NCBI GenBank assembly: GCA_965198865.1
Contig: CBDAQA010000028.1
Span: 218,693-282,692, forward strand
Direction: 5' to 3'
DNA: 64,000 nucleotides
Origin: CBDAQA01 sp965198865
GTDB taxonomy: Bacteria; Planctomycetota; Phycisphaerae; Tepidisphaerales; Tepidisphaeraceae
This document shows positions 30,966-40,303 of this stretch, piece by piece; the stretch's first letter is position 1; every line of letters begins with the position of its first letter. Position numbers and translations under genes: made by a program. The notes under the pieces were generated by a model. That model had not been told where the DNA came from and ran no database searches. It saw nothing but the letters and a program-made list of their open reading frames with translations.

Positions 30966-32015
30966 ATGATCCGTCCATCCCGCTGGCCTGCGCAGCTCGG
31001 CGGTCGCTTGCGCCTTCGCGCTGCCGGTGTTGTCGGCCGCGACGGCGCAAGCGAATGCCACGGCACGCACGCGAGCCAATCGCGATCCAATGGGGCGCAC
31101 GCCTGGGTTGGCTTGGTCGGATGCGTGTTGGTCCTGCTCATGGGCTGCGCCGACGGCGCCCCGCCCGACCAGTCCAAGCGTGCGCGGGACACGAGCGGGC
31201 CGCTGCAACCGATCGGCGCGCGATCCTCTGGGCCCGCCCGAGCCGAGCCGATGGTGGTCGACCGCCTCTTGCTTTTCCCGTCCACGAGCGCGATGGACAT
31301 GAGCGGGCGGACGCGGCAGATGCTGCCGTACCGCGGCGGGCAACTGGAACTGATCGGCGCGCGGTCGCCTGGGTGTGCCCGAGCCGAGCCGGCGGCGGTC
31401 GACCTCGAGTTGATCGGCAACGGCAGCCGGGCGGAGGCCACGGCGAGGATTGCCGCCCTGCGGTGGGGCGATCGGCCCGTCGAGGTGTGGGCGCTCAACT
31501 GGCCCGGGTACGGGCGCAGCACCGCGCCGGCGACGATGTCGGCGATCGCGCCGGCGGCGCTGTCCGCGTACGACGCCGTGGTGCGCGTCGCGGGCGGTCG
31601 GCCAGTCGTGATCTGCGCGCACAGCCTGGGCACCGCCGGCGCGCTGCACGTCGCCGCCCATCGGGCGGTGGCGGGGCTGGTGCTGCTCAACCCGCCGCCG
31701 CTGCGGCAGCTGATCGTCGGCCACTACGGCTGGTGGAACCTGTGGCTGGGGGCGCTCGCCGTCTCGTCGCAGGTGCCGGGCGATCTGGACAGCCTGGCCA
31801 ACGGCGCGAAGTGCTCGGCACCGGCGCTGTTCGTCAGCAGCGGCCGCGACACGGTGGTCCCGCCGGCGTACCACCGGCGTGTGTTCGACGCCTACGCCGA
31901 GCCCAAGCGACTCGTGGTCGAGCCGGACGCCGATCACAACACGTCCCCCGACCCGGCGACCGATCCCAGCTACGCGGCGGCGCTGGACTGGTTGTGGGAG
32001 CAGATGCGCCGATGA
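30966..32015 (+). CDS. Alpha/beta-hydrolase lipoprotein with in-frame repeat insertions
   Basis: The catalytic part (from about residue 150) is an alpha/beta hydrolase: WALNWPGYGRS, nucleophile segment VICAHSLGTAGA (AHSLG instead of GHSLG), late Asp in SSGRDTVVPP and His in EPDADHNTSP. The N-terminal part has a hydrophobic stretch ending in the lipobox LLMGC, so the mature protein would be membrane-anchored. Two copies of a 51-bp repeat (31,211-31,261 and 31,352-31,402, 42/51 identical) are read as IGARS..ARAEP..VD; the second interrupts the first strand-loop region before GNGSRAEA. The start is uncertain: ATG at 30,966 is in frame, but a non-ATG start nearer the lipobox would give a more normal signal peptide. 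Confidence 0.7.
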   Translation: MIRPSRWPAQLGGRLRLRAAGVVGRDGASECHGTHASQSRSNGAHAWVGLVGCVLVLLMGCADGAPPDQSKRARDTSGPLQPIGARSSGPARAEPMVVDRLLLFPSTSAMDMSGRTRQMLPYRGGQLELIGARSPGCARAEPAAVDLELIGNGSRAEATARIAALRWGDRPVEVWALNWPGYGRSTAPATMSAIAPAALSAYDAVVRVAGGRPVVICAHSLGTAGALHVAAHRAVAGLVLLNPPPLRQLIVGHYGWWNLWLGALAVSSQVPGDLDSLANGAKCSAPALFVSSGRDTVVPPAYHRRVFDAYAEPKRLVVEPDADHNTSPDPATDPSYAAALDWLWEQMRR

Positions 32016-32118
32016 CGCCCGCGGCGCCGCCGCGGGTCCGGGTGACCCACCGCGGCGCGGCGGGCTTCACGGGCCGCGCGTGACTACACTGATCGTTCAC
32101 CCATCCAAGGAAATCGCA

Positions 32119-32553
32119 ATGGACCTTGCCACGCGACTGCACGAGGACATGAAGACCGCGCTGAAGGCGGGGCAGAAGGACCGGCTGCAGGTGATCCGGA
32201 TGCTGCTGAGCGACGTGAAGAACGTTGACCTGATGCCGGGCAAGCCGACGCCGGAGTCGATCGTGGAGGCGTACGCGAAGAAGCTGCGCAAGGGGGTCGA
32301 GGAGTACGCCAGGCTGGGCAAGCCGGAGACGGTGGCCCAGCTGAAGGCGGAGATCGCGGTGGTGGAGGAGTACCTGCCGCGGCGTGCGTCGGCGGAGGAA
32401 ACCGACAAGCTGGTCGAGGCGTTCTTGGCGGGCAAGGGGTTCACCGAGAAGCAGGCCGGGCAGGCGACCGGGGCGTTCATGAAGGCGCATGGGGCGGCGG
32501 TCGACGCCGGGCTCGCCAGCGCGGCGGTCCGGAGGCGGCTGGCGGGGGCATGA
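32119..32553 (+). CDS. GatB/YqeY domain protein
   Basis: 144 residues, a stand-alone YqeY domain like the C-terminal helical tRNA-binding part of GatB. Its stand-alone role is not known; it may bind tRNA. The typical features are LATRLHEDMKTALKAGQKDR, LRVIRML-like LQVIRMLLSDVKN, and the C-terminal GAFMKAHGAAVDAG helix with the ASAAVRRRL end. AAGGA 8 nt before the ATG at 32,119 decides the start. Confidence 0.92.
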   Translation: MDLATRLHEDMKTALKAGQKDRLQVIRMLLSDVKNVDLMPGKPTPESIVEAYAKKLRKGVEEYARLGKPETVAQLKAEIAVVEEYLPRRASAEETDKLVEAFLAGKGFTEKQAGQATGAFMKAHGAAVDAGLASAAVRRRLAGA

Positions 32554-32755
32554 GCCGTTACGCCGCGCCAGGGGCACAGGGTTTACCTTCCTGCCGACGT
32601 CCTCCTTCAGCACGGGGGCCGACCGCAAAAGCCGGCTCCCAAGCCGCCCGTCAAGCCGATCGCAACGACCCACGGCGCCGGGGGCCGAAGAAACCGATCC
32701 GCGCGTTGTCTGGCGTCACGCTCATCCGGAGACCTTGCGGGTCGGCCGGCCCCGG

Positions 32756-33652
32756 TCACGCGGTGGCGGCCGGCTCCGCGTCCAGCGGCTCGACGTCGAC
32801 GCCGTAGTACATCGTGTGGCGGTGGCCGCCGACGAGCACGCCCTTGACCGGGCTGATGTCGTCGTAGTCGCGGCCCCAGGCGACGGTGACGTGGCCGTCG
32901 GAGGGCATCATGCCGTTGGTCGGGTCGTAGTCGACCCAGCCGAGGTCGGGCGCGTAGACGGCCAGCCAGGCGTGGGAGGCGTCGCAGCCGACCAGCCGCT
33001 TCTGGCCCGGCGGGGGCTTGGTCAACAGGTATCCGCTGACGTACCGGGCGGCCAGCCCCAGCGCCCGCAGGCAACCGATCTGCAGGTGGGCGAAGTCTTG
33101 GCAGACGCCGCGGCGATGTCGGAACACCTCCGACACCGGCGTGCCCACGGTGGTCGCGCGGGCGTCGAACGTGAACTCGGCGTGGATCCGTCGCGTCAGG
33201 TCGAGCGCGCACTGCAGCAGCGGCCGATCGGCGGCGAAGCTGGGACGGGCGTAGTCGGCCAGCTGAGGGTCGATCGGCACCTGCGGCGACGCGAACGACA
33301 GCTCGCGCAGCGCGCGCACCTCCGGCGCGTCCGACCGGGCCAGCGATCGCACCGCCAGTTCCCAGCTCATGCCGAGCAGGTCGGTCGGGAACTGCGCCGG
33401 GCGGACCTCCACCTCGCTGACGGCGCCGATCTTGAACGCCGTGTGGGGCTCCTGCAGGCTGATCCACGTCGCGTGGTTGCCGAAGTAATCGACTCGGTCG
33501 CGGCGGACGGCGGGGTCGGGCGAGACGGTGAGGCTGGTCGACAGGCACGTCTGCCGGGCCGTGTCGCGCGGCCGCATGCGGATCACGTTGTGGCTCAGCG
33601 GCACCGGGTCGCCGTAGCGGTACTCCGACGTGTGGACGATGCGGCACCTCAT
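32756..33652 (-). CDS. Transglutaminase-like protein (operon with ATP-grasp/alpha-E)
   Basis: 298 residues. N-terminal beta domain (MRCRIVHTSEYRYGDPV) followed by a transglutaminase-like Cys protease fold with Cys in RRGVCQDFAH, His in CDASHAWLA and Asp in DYDPTNG. Cytoplasmic by lack of signal. It is the third gene of a conserved three-gene set with a circularly permuted ATP-grasp/alpha-E protein and a DUF2126 protein. Such sets have been proposed to make and trim an unidentified peptide or amide-linked product; no member has a settled reaction. Confidence 0.9.
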   Translation of the reverse strand: MRCRIVHTSEYRYGDPVPLSHNVIRMRPRDTARQTCLSTSLTVSPDPAVRRDRVDYFGNHATWISLQEPHTAFKIGAVSEVEVRPAQFPTDLLGMSWELAVRSLARSDAPEVRALRELSFASPQVPIDPQLADYARPSFAADRPLLQCALDLTRRIHAEFTFDARATTVGTPVSEVFRHRRGVCQDFAHLQIGCLRALGLAARYVSGYLLTKPPPGQKRLVGCDASHAWLAVYAPDLGWVDYDPTNGMMPSDGHVTVAWGRDYDDISPVKGVLVGGHRHTMYYGVDVEPLDAEPAATA

Positions 33653-33680
33653 GCGGCCCTCCGGGCCGGGACGTGCAGGA

Positions 33681-33874
33681 GGGAGTGCAGAATGATGAAT
33701 GTAGAATGCAGAGTGAGGATCGCGTTCGAAACGACTGCCCCGAGAAGCCGGTGTCTGAGGTACCCCGAAGACCCGGATCGGACGGCAAGCGATCCGGGTC
33801 TTCGGGGTACCTCAGACACCGGCTTCAACGGGCCTCCGCCCTCATTCTGCATTCTGCATGCTGACCTCTGCATT
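33681..33874. repeat. Composite element: family E words flanking a perfect family D hairpin
   Basis: The outer parts are GTGCAGAATGATGAATG.. (33,686 onward) and an inverted CATTCTGCATTCTGCATG (33,843 onward). Inside lies a perfect 37-bp family D stem (33,744-33,780 with 33,790-33,826, 9-nt loop GACGGCAAG). The element fills the whole space between the ATP-grasp stop and the transglutaminase start within an apparent operon. Confidence 0.85.
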
Positions 33875-36427
33875 TTATTTTCCTCCCTCCGCCTCGCCCC
33901 TCGGCAGCGGCGTTAGCTGCGAGGTGACGGCGGCGTGGGTGAAGAAGATCCGGCTGACCGTCTCGGACACCGTGGCCAGCAGGTCGATCGTGTCGGTGAC
34001 GACCGCCCCCAACCGCGGGCGACGGTGGGCGACCGGGCGGCAGGCGACGGCCATGTCCTCCAGCCGCAGCATGGCGCGGAGCCGGATGGCCGCCTGGTGG
34101 TCGGGGCTCCGCTGCGGGTGGTTCGACTCGCGTGGCAGGCAGGCCAGGTGCTCGTCCAACAGCCGGACCTGGTACGCGACGGCCCGGGGGTTCGACTCGT
34201 CGGCCAGCAACAGGTCGGCCACGGCCGTCGCGTCGAGCCGGGTGAGGTAGCGGCGGCGGTAGGTGAGCGAGCTGTCGGCGACGTCGAGGACGGCGTCGAG
34301 CAGGGCCGGCTCGTCGGGCGTGACGTCGACCAGCGTCCCGCGGATCAGCCGGGCCACCGACAGGCCGCGCTCGATGCGCATGCCCAGCTCCAGGAACCGC
34401 CACGACTGGGTGTGGGTCATCGACTCGGCGACCATGCCGCCGAAGGCCAGGAACGCGGTGACGAGCCGGTTGAGCAGGTCGAGCACGAGGGTCGTGCCGT
34501 CGTCATCGATCCGCCCGTCGAAGCTGGTCAGCTCGCCGTGGACGGACTGGAGGATGCGCCACGCATCGGACGAGATCCGGTCGCGGAGGATGCGGGCCAA
34601 CGCGTGGGTGCGGCGGGCGGCGCTGCCGAGGGCGGCGGCGTCGCGCGACGAGAACACGGCGGCCGCGAGCTCGCGCGCGGCGGTCGGGCCGGGGGTGGGG
34701 GCATCGGTGGAGCCGACCAGCTCGCGCATCAGGATGCGGACGACGGTCGGGCTCTCGACGGCGTTGGGGTCGGACAGCCGGTTGAAGACCGACCGCGCCA
34801 GCCGGGCGGTGGAGTCGGCGCGCTGCACGTACCGCCCGAGCCAGAACAGGTCGTCGGCCACGCGGCTGGGCAGGTCGCTGCCGGACCGGCTCAGCGTGAC
34901 GGCGGCCGACACCGGCGCGAGCAGGCTGACCGCGGTCACCGGCTTGTCGCCCACCACCCAGGTGTCCTTGCTGCCGCCCCCCTTTTGCAGCGAGACGACG
35001 AGCGAGTCGGCCGACCCGGTCACGCGCGTCAGCCCGCCGGGCATGGCGACGTACCCGTCGCCCGAGGCGGTCAGGTAGGCGCGCACGACGAACCGGCGCG
35101 ACTGCACGTCGCCGTGGTCGAACACCGGCGCCTGGTAGGTGGCGACCCGCTCCTGCGCGACGAAGGCCGCGGGGCGGACGTTGATCTGGGCGACCAGCGC
35201 CTCGCGCTCGGCCCGAGACAGGTCGCCGCCGAAGACCGGGTCGCTGCCGGGCGCGGGGAAGGCGGGCTTGATGACGAGCCGGTCGAAGTTCTGCAGGACG
35301 TGGGCGCGGTCGTCGGGGTCGCCGCACCACCAGGTCTGCACCGATGGCATCTGGAGGTCCTTGCCGAGGAAGTGGCGACACAGCTTGGGCAGGAACGGCA
35401 ACAGCGCCGGCCCCTCGGCGAACCCGCTGCCGAGGGCGTTGGCGATGGCGACGGTGCCGTCCCGCACGGCCTGCAGCAGCCCGGCGACGCCGAGGAACGA
35501 GCTGGCGTACAGCTCCAGCGGGTCGCAGAAGGCGTCGTCCACCCGGCGGAGGATCACGTCGACCCGCTGCAAGCCGCCGAGCGTCTTCAGGTAGACCATG
35601 CCGTCGCGGACGGTGAGGTCGTTCCCCTGCACCAGCGCGTAGCCCAGGTACCGGGCCAGGTAGGCGTGCTCGAAGTAGGTCTCGTTGTACGGGCCGGGCG
35701 TGAGCAGTACGACGCGCGGGTTCTCGCGGTTGGCGGGGGCGAGGTTGGTCAGCGTCTGGCGGAGCGCGATGAAGAACGGCGCCAACCGCTGCACGTTGCA
35801 CTGGGCGACCACCGTGGGCAGCAGCTGGTTGAGGACGATGCGGTTCTCGAGCGAGTAGCCCGCGCCCGACGGCGACTGGGTGCGGTCGGCCAGGACGCGG
35901 AACGCGCCGTCGGACCCGCGCGCCAGGTCGGCCCCGTACAGGTGGACCCACCGTCCCCAGGGCGGGCGGATGCCGTGGCACGGCCGAAGGAAGCCGGGGT
36001 TGCCGTAGACCAGTTCCGGCGGCAGCAGCCCGGCGGCGACGGCGGTGCCGGGGCCGTACAGGTCGGCCAGCAGCAGGTCGAGCAGCTTGGCGCGCTGGGC
36101 GAGGGCGGCCTCGGTGGCGGCCCACTCGGCCGCGGGGAGCAGCAGGGGGAGCAGGTCCAGGCTCCACGGGCGGGCGAGGCCGTCGGGGTCGTCGTAGACG
36201 TTGTGGGTGATGCCGTTCTCGCGGATCAGCCGGCGGGCCTGGTCCCACCGGGCGACCAGCTCCTCGCGGCCGAGGTCGTCGAGCATGGAGACGAACGGCC
36301 GCCAGTGCCCGCGCAGCGAGCCGTCCGGCTCGGTCATCTCGTCCATCGCCGGGATGGCCGGCGCGTAGGATGCCGCCAGCCCGCGCGGGCGGGCGGCGGG
36401 GGCGGGGATGGCAGAGGTGGTCGTCAT
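33875..36427 (-). CDS. Circularly permuted ATP-grasp / alpha-E fusion protein
   Basis: 850 residues. Residues ~15-490 are a CP_ATPgrasp_2 (DUF404/DUF407) domain with NGITHNVYDDPDG, the ADRTQSPSGAGYSLENR nucleotide-binding stretch, VVLLTPGPYNETYFEH and VNALGSG-like IANALGSGFAEGPALL. Residues ~530-840 are an alpha-E (DUF403) helical domain (DDLFWLGRYVQRADSTARL, MTHTQSWRFLELGMRIER). The two are usually separate neighbouring genes, so this is a natural fusion. The ATP-grasp fold predicts ATP-dependent amide or peptide bond formation; the substrate is unknown. The ATG at 36,427 is preferred; another in frame lies at 36,484. Confidence 0.9.
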   Translation of the reverse strand: MTTTSAIPAPAARPRGLAASYAPAIPAMDEMTEPDGSLRGHWRPFVSMLDDLGREELVARWDQARRLIRENGITHNVYDDPDGLARPWSLDLLPLLLPAAEWAATEAALAQRAKLLDLLLADLYGPGTAVAAGLLPPELVYGNPGFLRPCHGIRPPWGRWVHLYGADLARGSDGAFRVLADRTQSPSGAGYSLENRIVLNQLLPTVVAQCNVQRLAPFFIALRQTLTNLAPANRENPRVVLLTPGPYNETYFEHAYLARYLGYALVQGNDLTVRDGMVYLKTLGGLQRVDVILRRVDDAFCDPLELYASSFLGVAGLLQAVRDGTVAIANALGSGFAEGPALLPFLPKLCRHFLGKDLQMPSVQTWWCGDPDDRAHVLQNFDRLVIKPAFPAPGSDPVFGGDLSRAEREALVAQINVRPAAFVAQERVATYQAPVFDHGDVQSRRFVVRAYLTASGDGYVAMPGGLTRVTGSADSLVVSLQKGGGSKDTWVVGDKPVTAVSLLAPVSAAVTLSRSGSDLPSRVADDLFWLGRYVQRADSTARLARSVFNRLSDPNAVESPTVVRILMRELVGSTDAPTPGPTAARELAAAVFSSRDAAALGSAARRTHALARILRDRISSDAWRILQSVHGELTSFDGRIDDDGTTLVLDLLNRLVTAFLAFGGMVAESMTHTQSWRFLELGMRIERGLSVARLIRGTLVDVTPDEPALLDAVLDVADSSLTYRRRYLTRLDATAVADLLLADESNPRAVAYQVRLLDEHLACLPRESNHPQRSPDHQAAIRLRAMLRLEDMAVACRPVAHRRPRLGAVVTDTIDLLATVSETVSRIFFTHAAVTSQLTPLPRGEAEGGK

Positions 36428-36535
36428 GCCCGACGCGATCGTCCGTCCGGCCCGGCCTGCCCGCTCTAGTGGGCCGGGGTTCATCTGTTCGCTTCGGCAG
36501 TTCCCGCCCGCTGAAGCGGGCAGGCCGGGTCATAC

Positions 36536-39500
36536 CTACGACAGGTACTGCCGCAGGTCGAGGGTGAACGGGAACTCGTCGCTCGGCGACGCCTCGATCA
36601 CCTTCGACGGGCCGGGCGTGTGGCCGAACTTGACGAACCGGGAGTGCCGGCGTGCCTCGGCCTCGTAGGCGTTCACCGGCGGGGTCTGGTAGCTGCGACC
36701 GCCGGGGTGGGCGACGTGGTACTTGCAGCCGGCGACCGACCGGCCGTTCCACGTGTCGCGCAGGTCGAACGTCAACGGCGCGTGCCGACCGATCGTTGGC
36801 TGCAGGCACTCGGCCGGCTGCCAGGCGCGGAACCGCACGCCGGCCACGAACTGGCCGTTCTGGCCCGTGGGGTGCAGCGGCACCGTCACGCCGTTGCAGA
36901 GGATCTGGTGGCGGGAGCCGGTCATGCCGGACACGAGCACCTCGACGCGCTCCAGCGAGGAGTCGACCACGCGGACGGTGGAGCCGATGCCGGGCGTCTC
37001 GCCGAGCACGTGCCACGGCTCGATCGCCTGGCGCAGCTCCATCACGAGGCCGCGCTGCTCGATGCTGCCCACCAGCGGGAAGCGGAACTCGAAGTGCGGG
37101 GCGAACCACTCGGCCTTGAGGGCGTAGCCGGCCCCGTCGTTCAGCTCGGCCAGCACGTCGTCCAGGTCCTGCCGCACGAAGTGGGGCAGCATGAACCGGT
37201 CGTGGATCTCGGTGCGCCAGCGCACCAGCGGGCGGGTGTAGGGGGTCTTCCAGAAGTGGGCGATCAGCGCCCGCATCAGCAGGGCCTGGGTCAGGCTCAT
37301 GCGCGGGTGCGGGGGCATCTCGAACCCGCGCATCTCCAGCAGCCCGAGACGGCCGGTGGCCGACTCGGGCGCGTAGAGCTTGTCGATGCAGAACTCGGCC
37401 CGGTGGGTGTTGCCGGTGGAGTCGACCAGCAGGTTGCGGAAGATGCGGTCGACCAGCCAGGGCGGGATGTTGGCCTTGTCCAGGCCGGGCACCTGGTTGA
37501 ACGCCAGCTCCAGTTCGTACACCTGGTCGTTGCGGGCCTCGTCCACGCGCGGGGCCTGGCTGGTGGGCCCGACGAACATGCCGCTGAACAGGTAGGACAG
37601 CGACGGGTGGTTGTGCCAGAACCCGAGCAGGCTCTTGAGCAGGTCGGGCCGGCGGAGGATCGGGCTCTGGGGCGGGGTGGCCCCGCCGAAGACGATGTGG
37701 TTCCCGCCGCCGCTGCCGCCGTGGCGGCCGTCAACCAGGAACTTCTCGGTGCCGAGCCGGACGTGGCGGGCCTCCTCGTGCAGGGCGTTGGTGTTGTGGA
37801 CCAGCTCGTCCCAGGTGGAGACGGGATGGGTGTTCACCTCGATCACGCCGGGGTCGGGCGTGACCTTCATCTCGTTGAGGCGCGGGTCGAACGGCGGGGT
37901 GTACCCCTCAACCAGCACGGGCCGATTGAGCTCGGCGGCCGTGTCCTCGATGGCGGCGACGAGCTCCAGGTAGTCCTCGGCGTACCGCTGCGGGGGCACG
38001 AAGACCCGGAGCACGCCGCCGCGCACCTCGGTGCAGAGGGCGGTGCGGACGGTGCCGCGCGCCGACTCTCCGCGGATCGGCGGGCGGTCGTACCCGGGGC
38101 CGAAGTCGTGGTGCCGACCGACGCCGCCCATGTGGATGTCGCGACCCTTGCTGCCGGCGGTCGACAACGGCTTCACGCGCGGCGCGCCGGTGCCACCGCT
38201 GCCGCCGTGCCAGCCACCGACCGTCTCGGCCGACACCTCGGTGCCATCCTCGCCCAGCAGCATCTCCTGCGGCTCGAGCTTCTGGTCGACGAACCCGCGC
38301 GGGTCGAGCGGCATCGGTGCGCCGGCGATGGGCGGCTGCTGCGGCCCCCGGCTCGACGGCAGACGGCCGCGGCGCTCCATGGGGTCGCGCTCGGGCAGAT
38401 GTTGGACGTCGGTCGGGGCGACCCAGGGGATCGACTCCAGCGGCAGCCGGTAGCCCATGGGCGAGTCGCCGGGCACGAGGTACATGCGCTCGGGGCGGAA
38501 GAACCAGGGGCCGCTGATCCACTCGCTGTCGCCGTTCACGTAGTGGACGCGCTTCAGGGGCAGGCAGTAGCCGACGATCTTGGACAAGCCCTGCTCGAAG
38601 ATGCGGGCGAGGCGCTTGCGGGTCTCCTCGTTGGCGATCTCGCTCTCGAGCGGGTCGACGTTGACCGGGAGCCGCTGCTCCTTCCACATGTACCACCAGA
38701 CGTCCTCGTATCCGGCCTGGACGTTCTTGGCCGTCACGCCCAGCCGCTCGGCGAGGCGGACGACGAACCGCTGGGCGTCGGCCTCGGTGGCGTTGCACTC
38801 GGACCGGCGCGACTCATCGGCGACCAGCGTGGGGTCGGACCAGATCGGCTCGCCATCCTTGCGCCAGTAGAGCCCGAACGCCCAGCGCGGCAGCGACTCG
38901 CCCGGGTACCACTTGCCCTGGCCGTGGTGGAGGAACCCGCCGGGCGCGAGGCGGTCGCGGATGCGGCGGACCAGCGTGTCGCCCATGCCGTACTTTCGCG
39001 GGCCCATGGCGTCTGCGTTCCACTCGGGCATGTCGGCGTCGTCGATGGCGACGAACGTCGGCTCGCCGCCCATGGTCAGCCGGACGTCCATCGCGTGCAG
39101 GTCGGCGTCGACCCGGCGGCCCACGGCGTCGATCTCGGCCCACTGCTCGTCGCTGTAGGGCTTGGTGACGCGCGGGTCCTCGTGGATCCGCGTGACCGAC
39201 ATGGCGAAGCTGAACTCGTCCTGCCCGGGCGCCGTCGCCGGGGCGTCGCCCACCTCGGGGTCGGACTGGGTGACCAGCTCGTCATCGGTGGAGAAGAACC
39301 CGGTGATGGCGGCGGCGCTGGAGGCCTCGGCGGTGGCGGCGAGCGGGATGTGCCCCTCGCCGGCCATCAGGCCGCTGGTGGGGTCCAGGCCGATCCAGCC
39401 GGCGCCGGGCAGGTAGACCTCGACCCAGGCGTGGAGGTCGGTGAAGTCGGCCGCCACGCCGATCGGGCCGTCAAGCGGCTTGATGTCGTGCGCCAGCTGG

Positions 39501-40117
39501 ATCAGGTAGCCCGACACGAACCGCGCCGCCAGCCCCAGGTGCCGCAGGATCTGCACGAGCAGCCACGACGTGTCGCGGCACGACCCGCTCAGGCAGGTGA
39601 GCGTGTGCTCCGGCGCCTGGATGCCCGGCTCCATGCGGATGACGTAGGCGACCCGCTTGCTCAAGACCTGGTTCAGCTCGACCAGGTAGTTGACGGTGTG
39701 GGTGTGCTCCTTGCGGTGCTCGGCAATGAACGCCCCGACCTTGGGACCCATCGGTTGGACTTCGAGATACGGGGCCAGCTCGCGCTTGAGCAGGTCGCCG
39801 TAGTCGAACGGATATTGCTCGGCGTGCTGCTCGACGAAGAAGTCGAACGGGTTGATCACCGTCAGGTCGGCCACGAGGTCGACCTCGACCGCGAACTCGC
39901 GCGTCTTGTTCGGGAACACCAGGCGGGCCTGGAAGTTGCCGTACGGGTCCTGCTGCCAGTTCTCGAAGTGCTCGGCCGGGGTGACGGTGAGCGAGTAGCT
40001 GAGGATCGGCGTGCGGCAGTGCGGGGCCGGGCGGAGGCGGACGACCTGGGGCGACAGCCAGACGGGCTGGGCGTACCGGTGGTGGGTCTTGTGGTTCAGT
40101 GCTACGCGAATGGCCAT
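36536..40117 (-). CDS. Transglutaminase-like / DUF2126 protein
   Basis: 1193 residues, first gene of the three-gene operon. Residues ~1-280: N-terminal beta domain and transglutaminase fold, with Cys in LSGSCRDTSW (about 179), His in TDLHAWVEV and Asp in LDPTSGLMAGEGH. Residues ~330-1190: DUF2126, with RLTMGGEPTFVAIDD, GGFLHHGQGKWYPGESLPRW, PDPGVIEVNTHPVSTWDEL and GRHGGSGGGNHIVFGG, which contain conserved acidic and Asn residues suggestive of a glutamine-synthetase/amidoligase-like fold. Length and order are typical. The ATG at 40,117 is clear. The likely job is peptide-type ligation and cleavage of an unknown cell product. Confidence 0.92.
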   Translation of the reverse strand: MAIRVALNHKTHHRYAQPVWLSPQVVRLRPAPHCRTPILSYSLTVTPAEHFENWQQDPYGNFQARLVFPNKTREFAVEVDLVADLTVINPFDFFVEQHAEQYPFDYGDLLKRELAPYLEVQPMGPKVGAFIAEHRKEHTHTVNYLVELNQVLSKRVAYVIRMEPGIQAPEHTLTCLSGSCRDTSWLLVQILRHLGLAARFVSGYLIQLAHDIKPLDGPIGVAADFTDLHAWVEVYLPGAGWIGLDPTSGLMAGEGHIPLAATAEASSAAAITGFFSTDDELVTQSDPEVGDAPATAPGQDEFSFAMSVTRIHEDPRVTKPYSDEQWAEIDAVGRRVDADLHAMDVRLTMGGEPTFVAIDDADMPEWNADAMGPRKYGMGDTLVRRIRDRLAPGGFLHHGQGKWYPGESLPRWAFGLYWRKDGEPIWSDPTLVADESRRSECNATEADAQRFVVRLAERLGVTAKNVQAGYEDVWWYMWKEQRLPVNVDPLESEIANEETRKRLARIFEQGLSKIVGYCLPLKRVHYVNGDSEWISGPWFFRPERMYLVPGDSPMGYRLPLESIPWVAPTDVQHLPERDPMERRGRLPSSRGPQQPPIAGAPMPLDPRGFVDQKLEPQEMLLGEDGTEVSAETVGGWHGGSGGTGAPRVKPLSTAGSKGRDIHMGGVGRHHDFGPGYDRPPIRGESARGTVRTALCTEVRGGVLRVFVPPQRYAEDYLELVAAIEDTAAELNRPVLVEGYTPPFDPRLNEMKVTPDPGVIEVNTHPVSTWDELVHNTNALHEEARHVRLGTEKFLVDGRHGGSGGGNHIVFGGATPPQSPILRRPDLLKSLLGFWHNHPSLSYLFSGMFVGPTSQAPRVDEARNDQVYELELAFNQVPGLDKANIPPWLVDRIFRNLLVDSTGNTHRAEFCIDKLYAPESATGRLGLLEMRGFEMPPHPRMSLTQALLMRALIAHFWKTPYTRPLVRWRTEIHDRFMLPHFVRQDLDDVLAELNDGAGYALKAEWFAPHFEFRFPLVGSIEQRGLVMELRQAIEPWHVLGETPGIGSTVRVVDSSLERVEVLVSGMTGSRHQILCNGVTVPLHPTGQNGQFVAGVRFRAWQPAECLQPTIGRHAPLTFDLRDTWNGRSVAGCKYHVAHPGGRSYQTPPVNAYEAEARRHSRFVKFGHTPGPSKVIEASPSDEFPFTLDLRQYLS

Positions 40118-40249
40118 GACAACGGTTCCGTCGGCTAAATGATGGACGGCGGAGCCTAGCAGAACCCCCGGGAATGTCGCCAGTTCCGCGGTGGAAATCG
40201 CCGGCGGCGATGGAGTGGCTTCCGCGCCGGCGCCCCAACGAGATCCAAA

Positions 40250-40278
40250 AAGAAGCCCCGTTCGGCATCGGGGCTTCG
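40250..40278 (-). terminator. Rho-independent terminator after pilB
   Basis: On the minus strand GAAGCCCCG-atgccgaa-CGGGGCTTC is followed by TTTTTGG: a 9-bp GC-rich stem with a T-run, 26 nt beyond the pilB stop. It is the only textbook intrinsic terminator seen in the bacterial part. Confidence 0.88.
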
Positions 40279-40303
40279 ATCGAACCGAGTTGTCGGGCCG
40301 GGG

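Noticed and set aside
33681..33874. CRISPR array or small RNA gene
   Set aside because: A single perfect hairpin with inverted word repeats; no regularly spaced direct repeats.
36620..40138. 1172-codon open frame on the plus strand
   Set aside because: It is wholly antisense to the DUF2126 gene, His/Gly/Val-rich without domains; a by-product of high GC.
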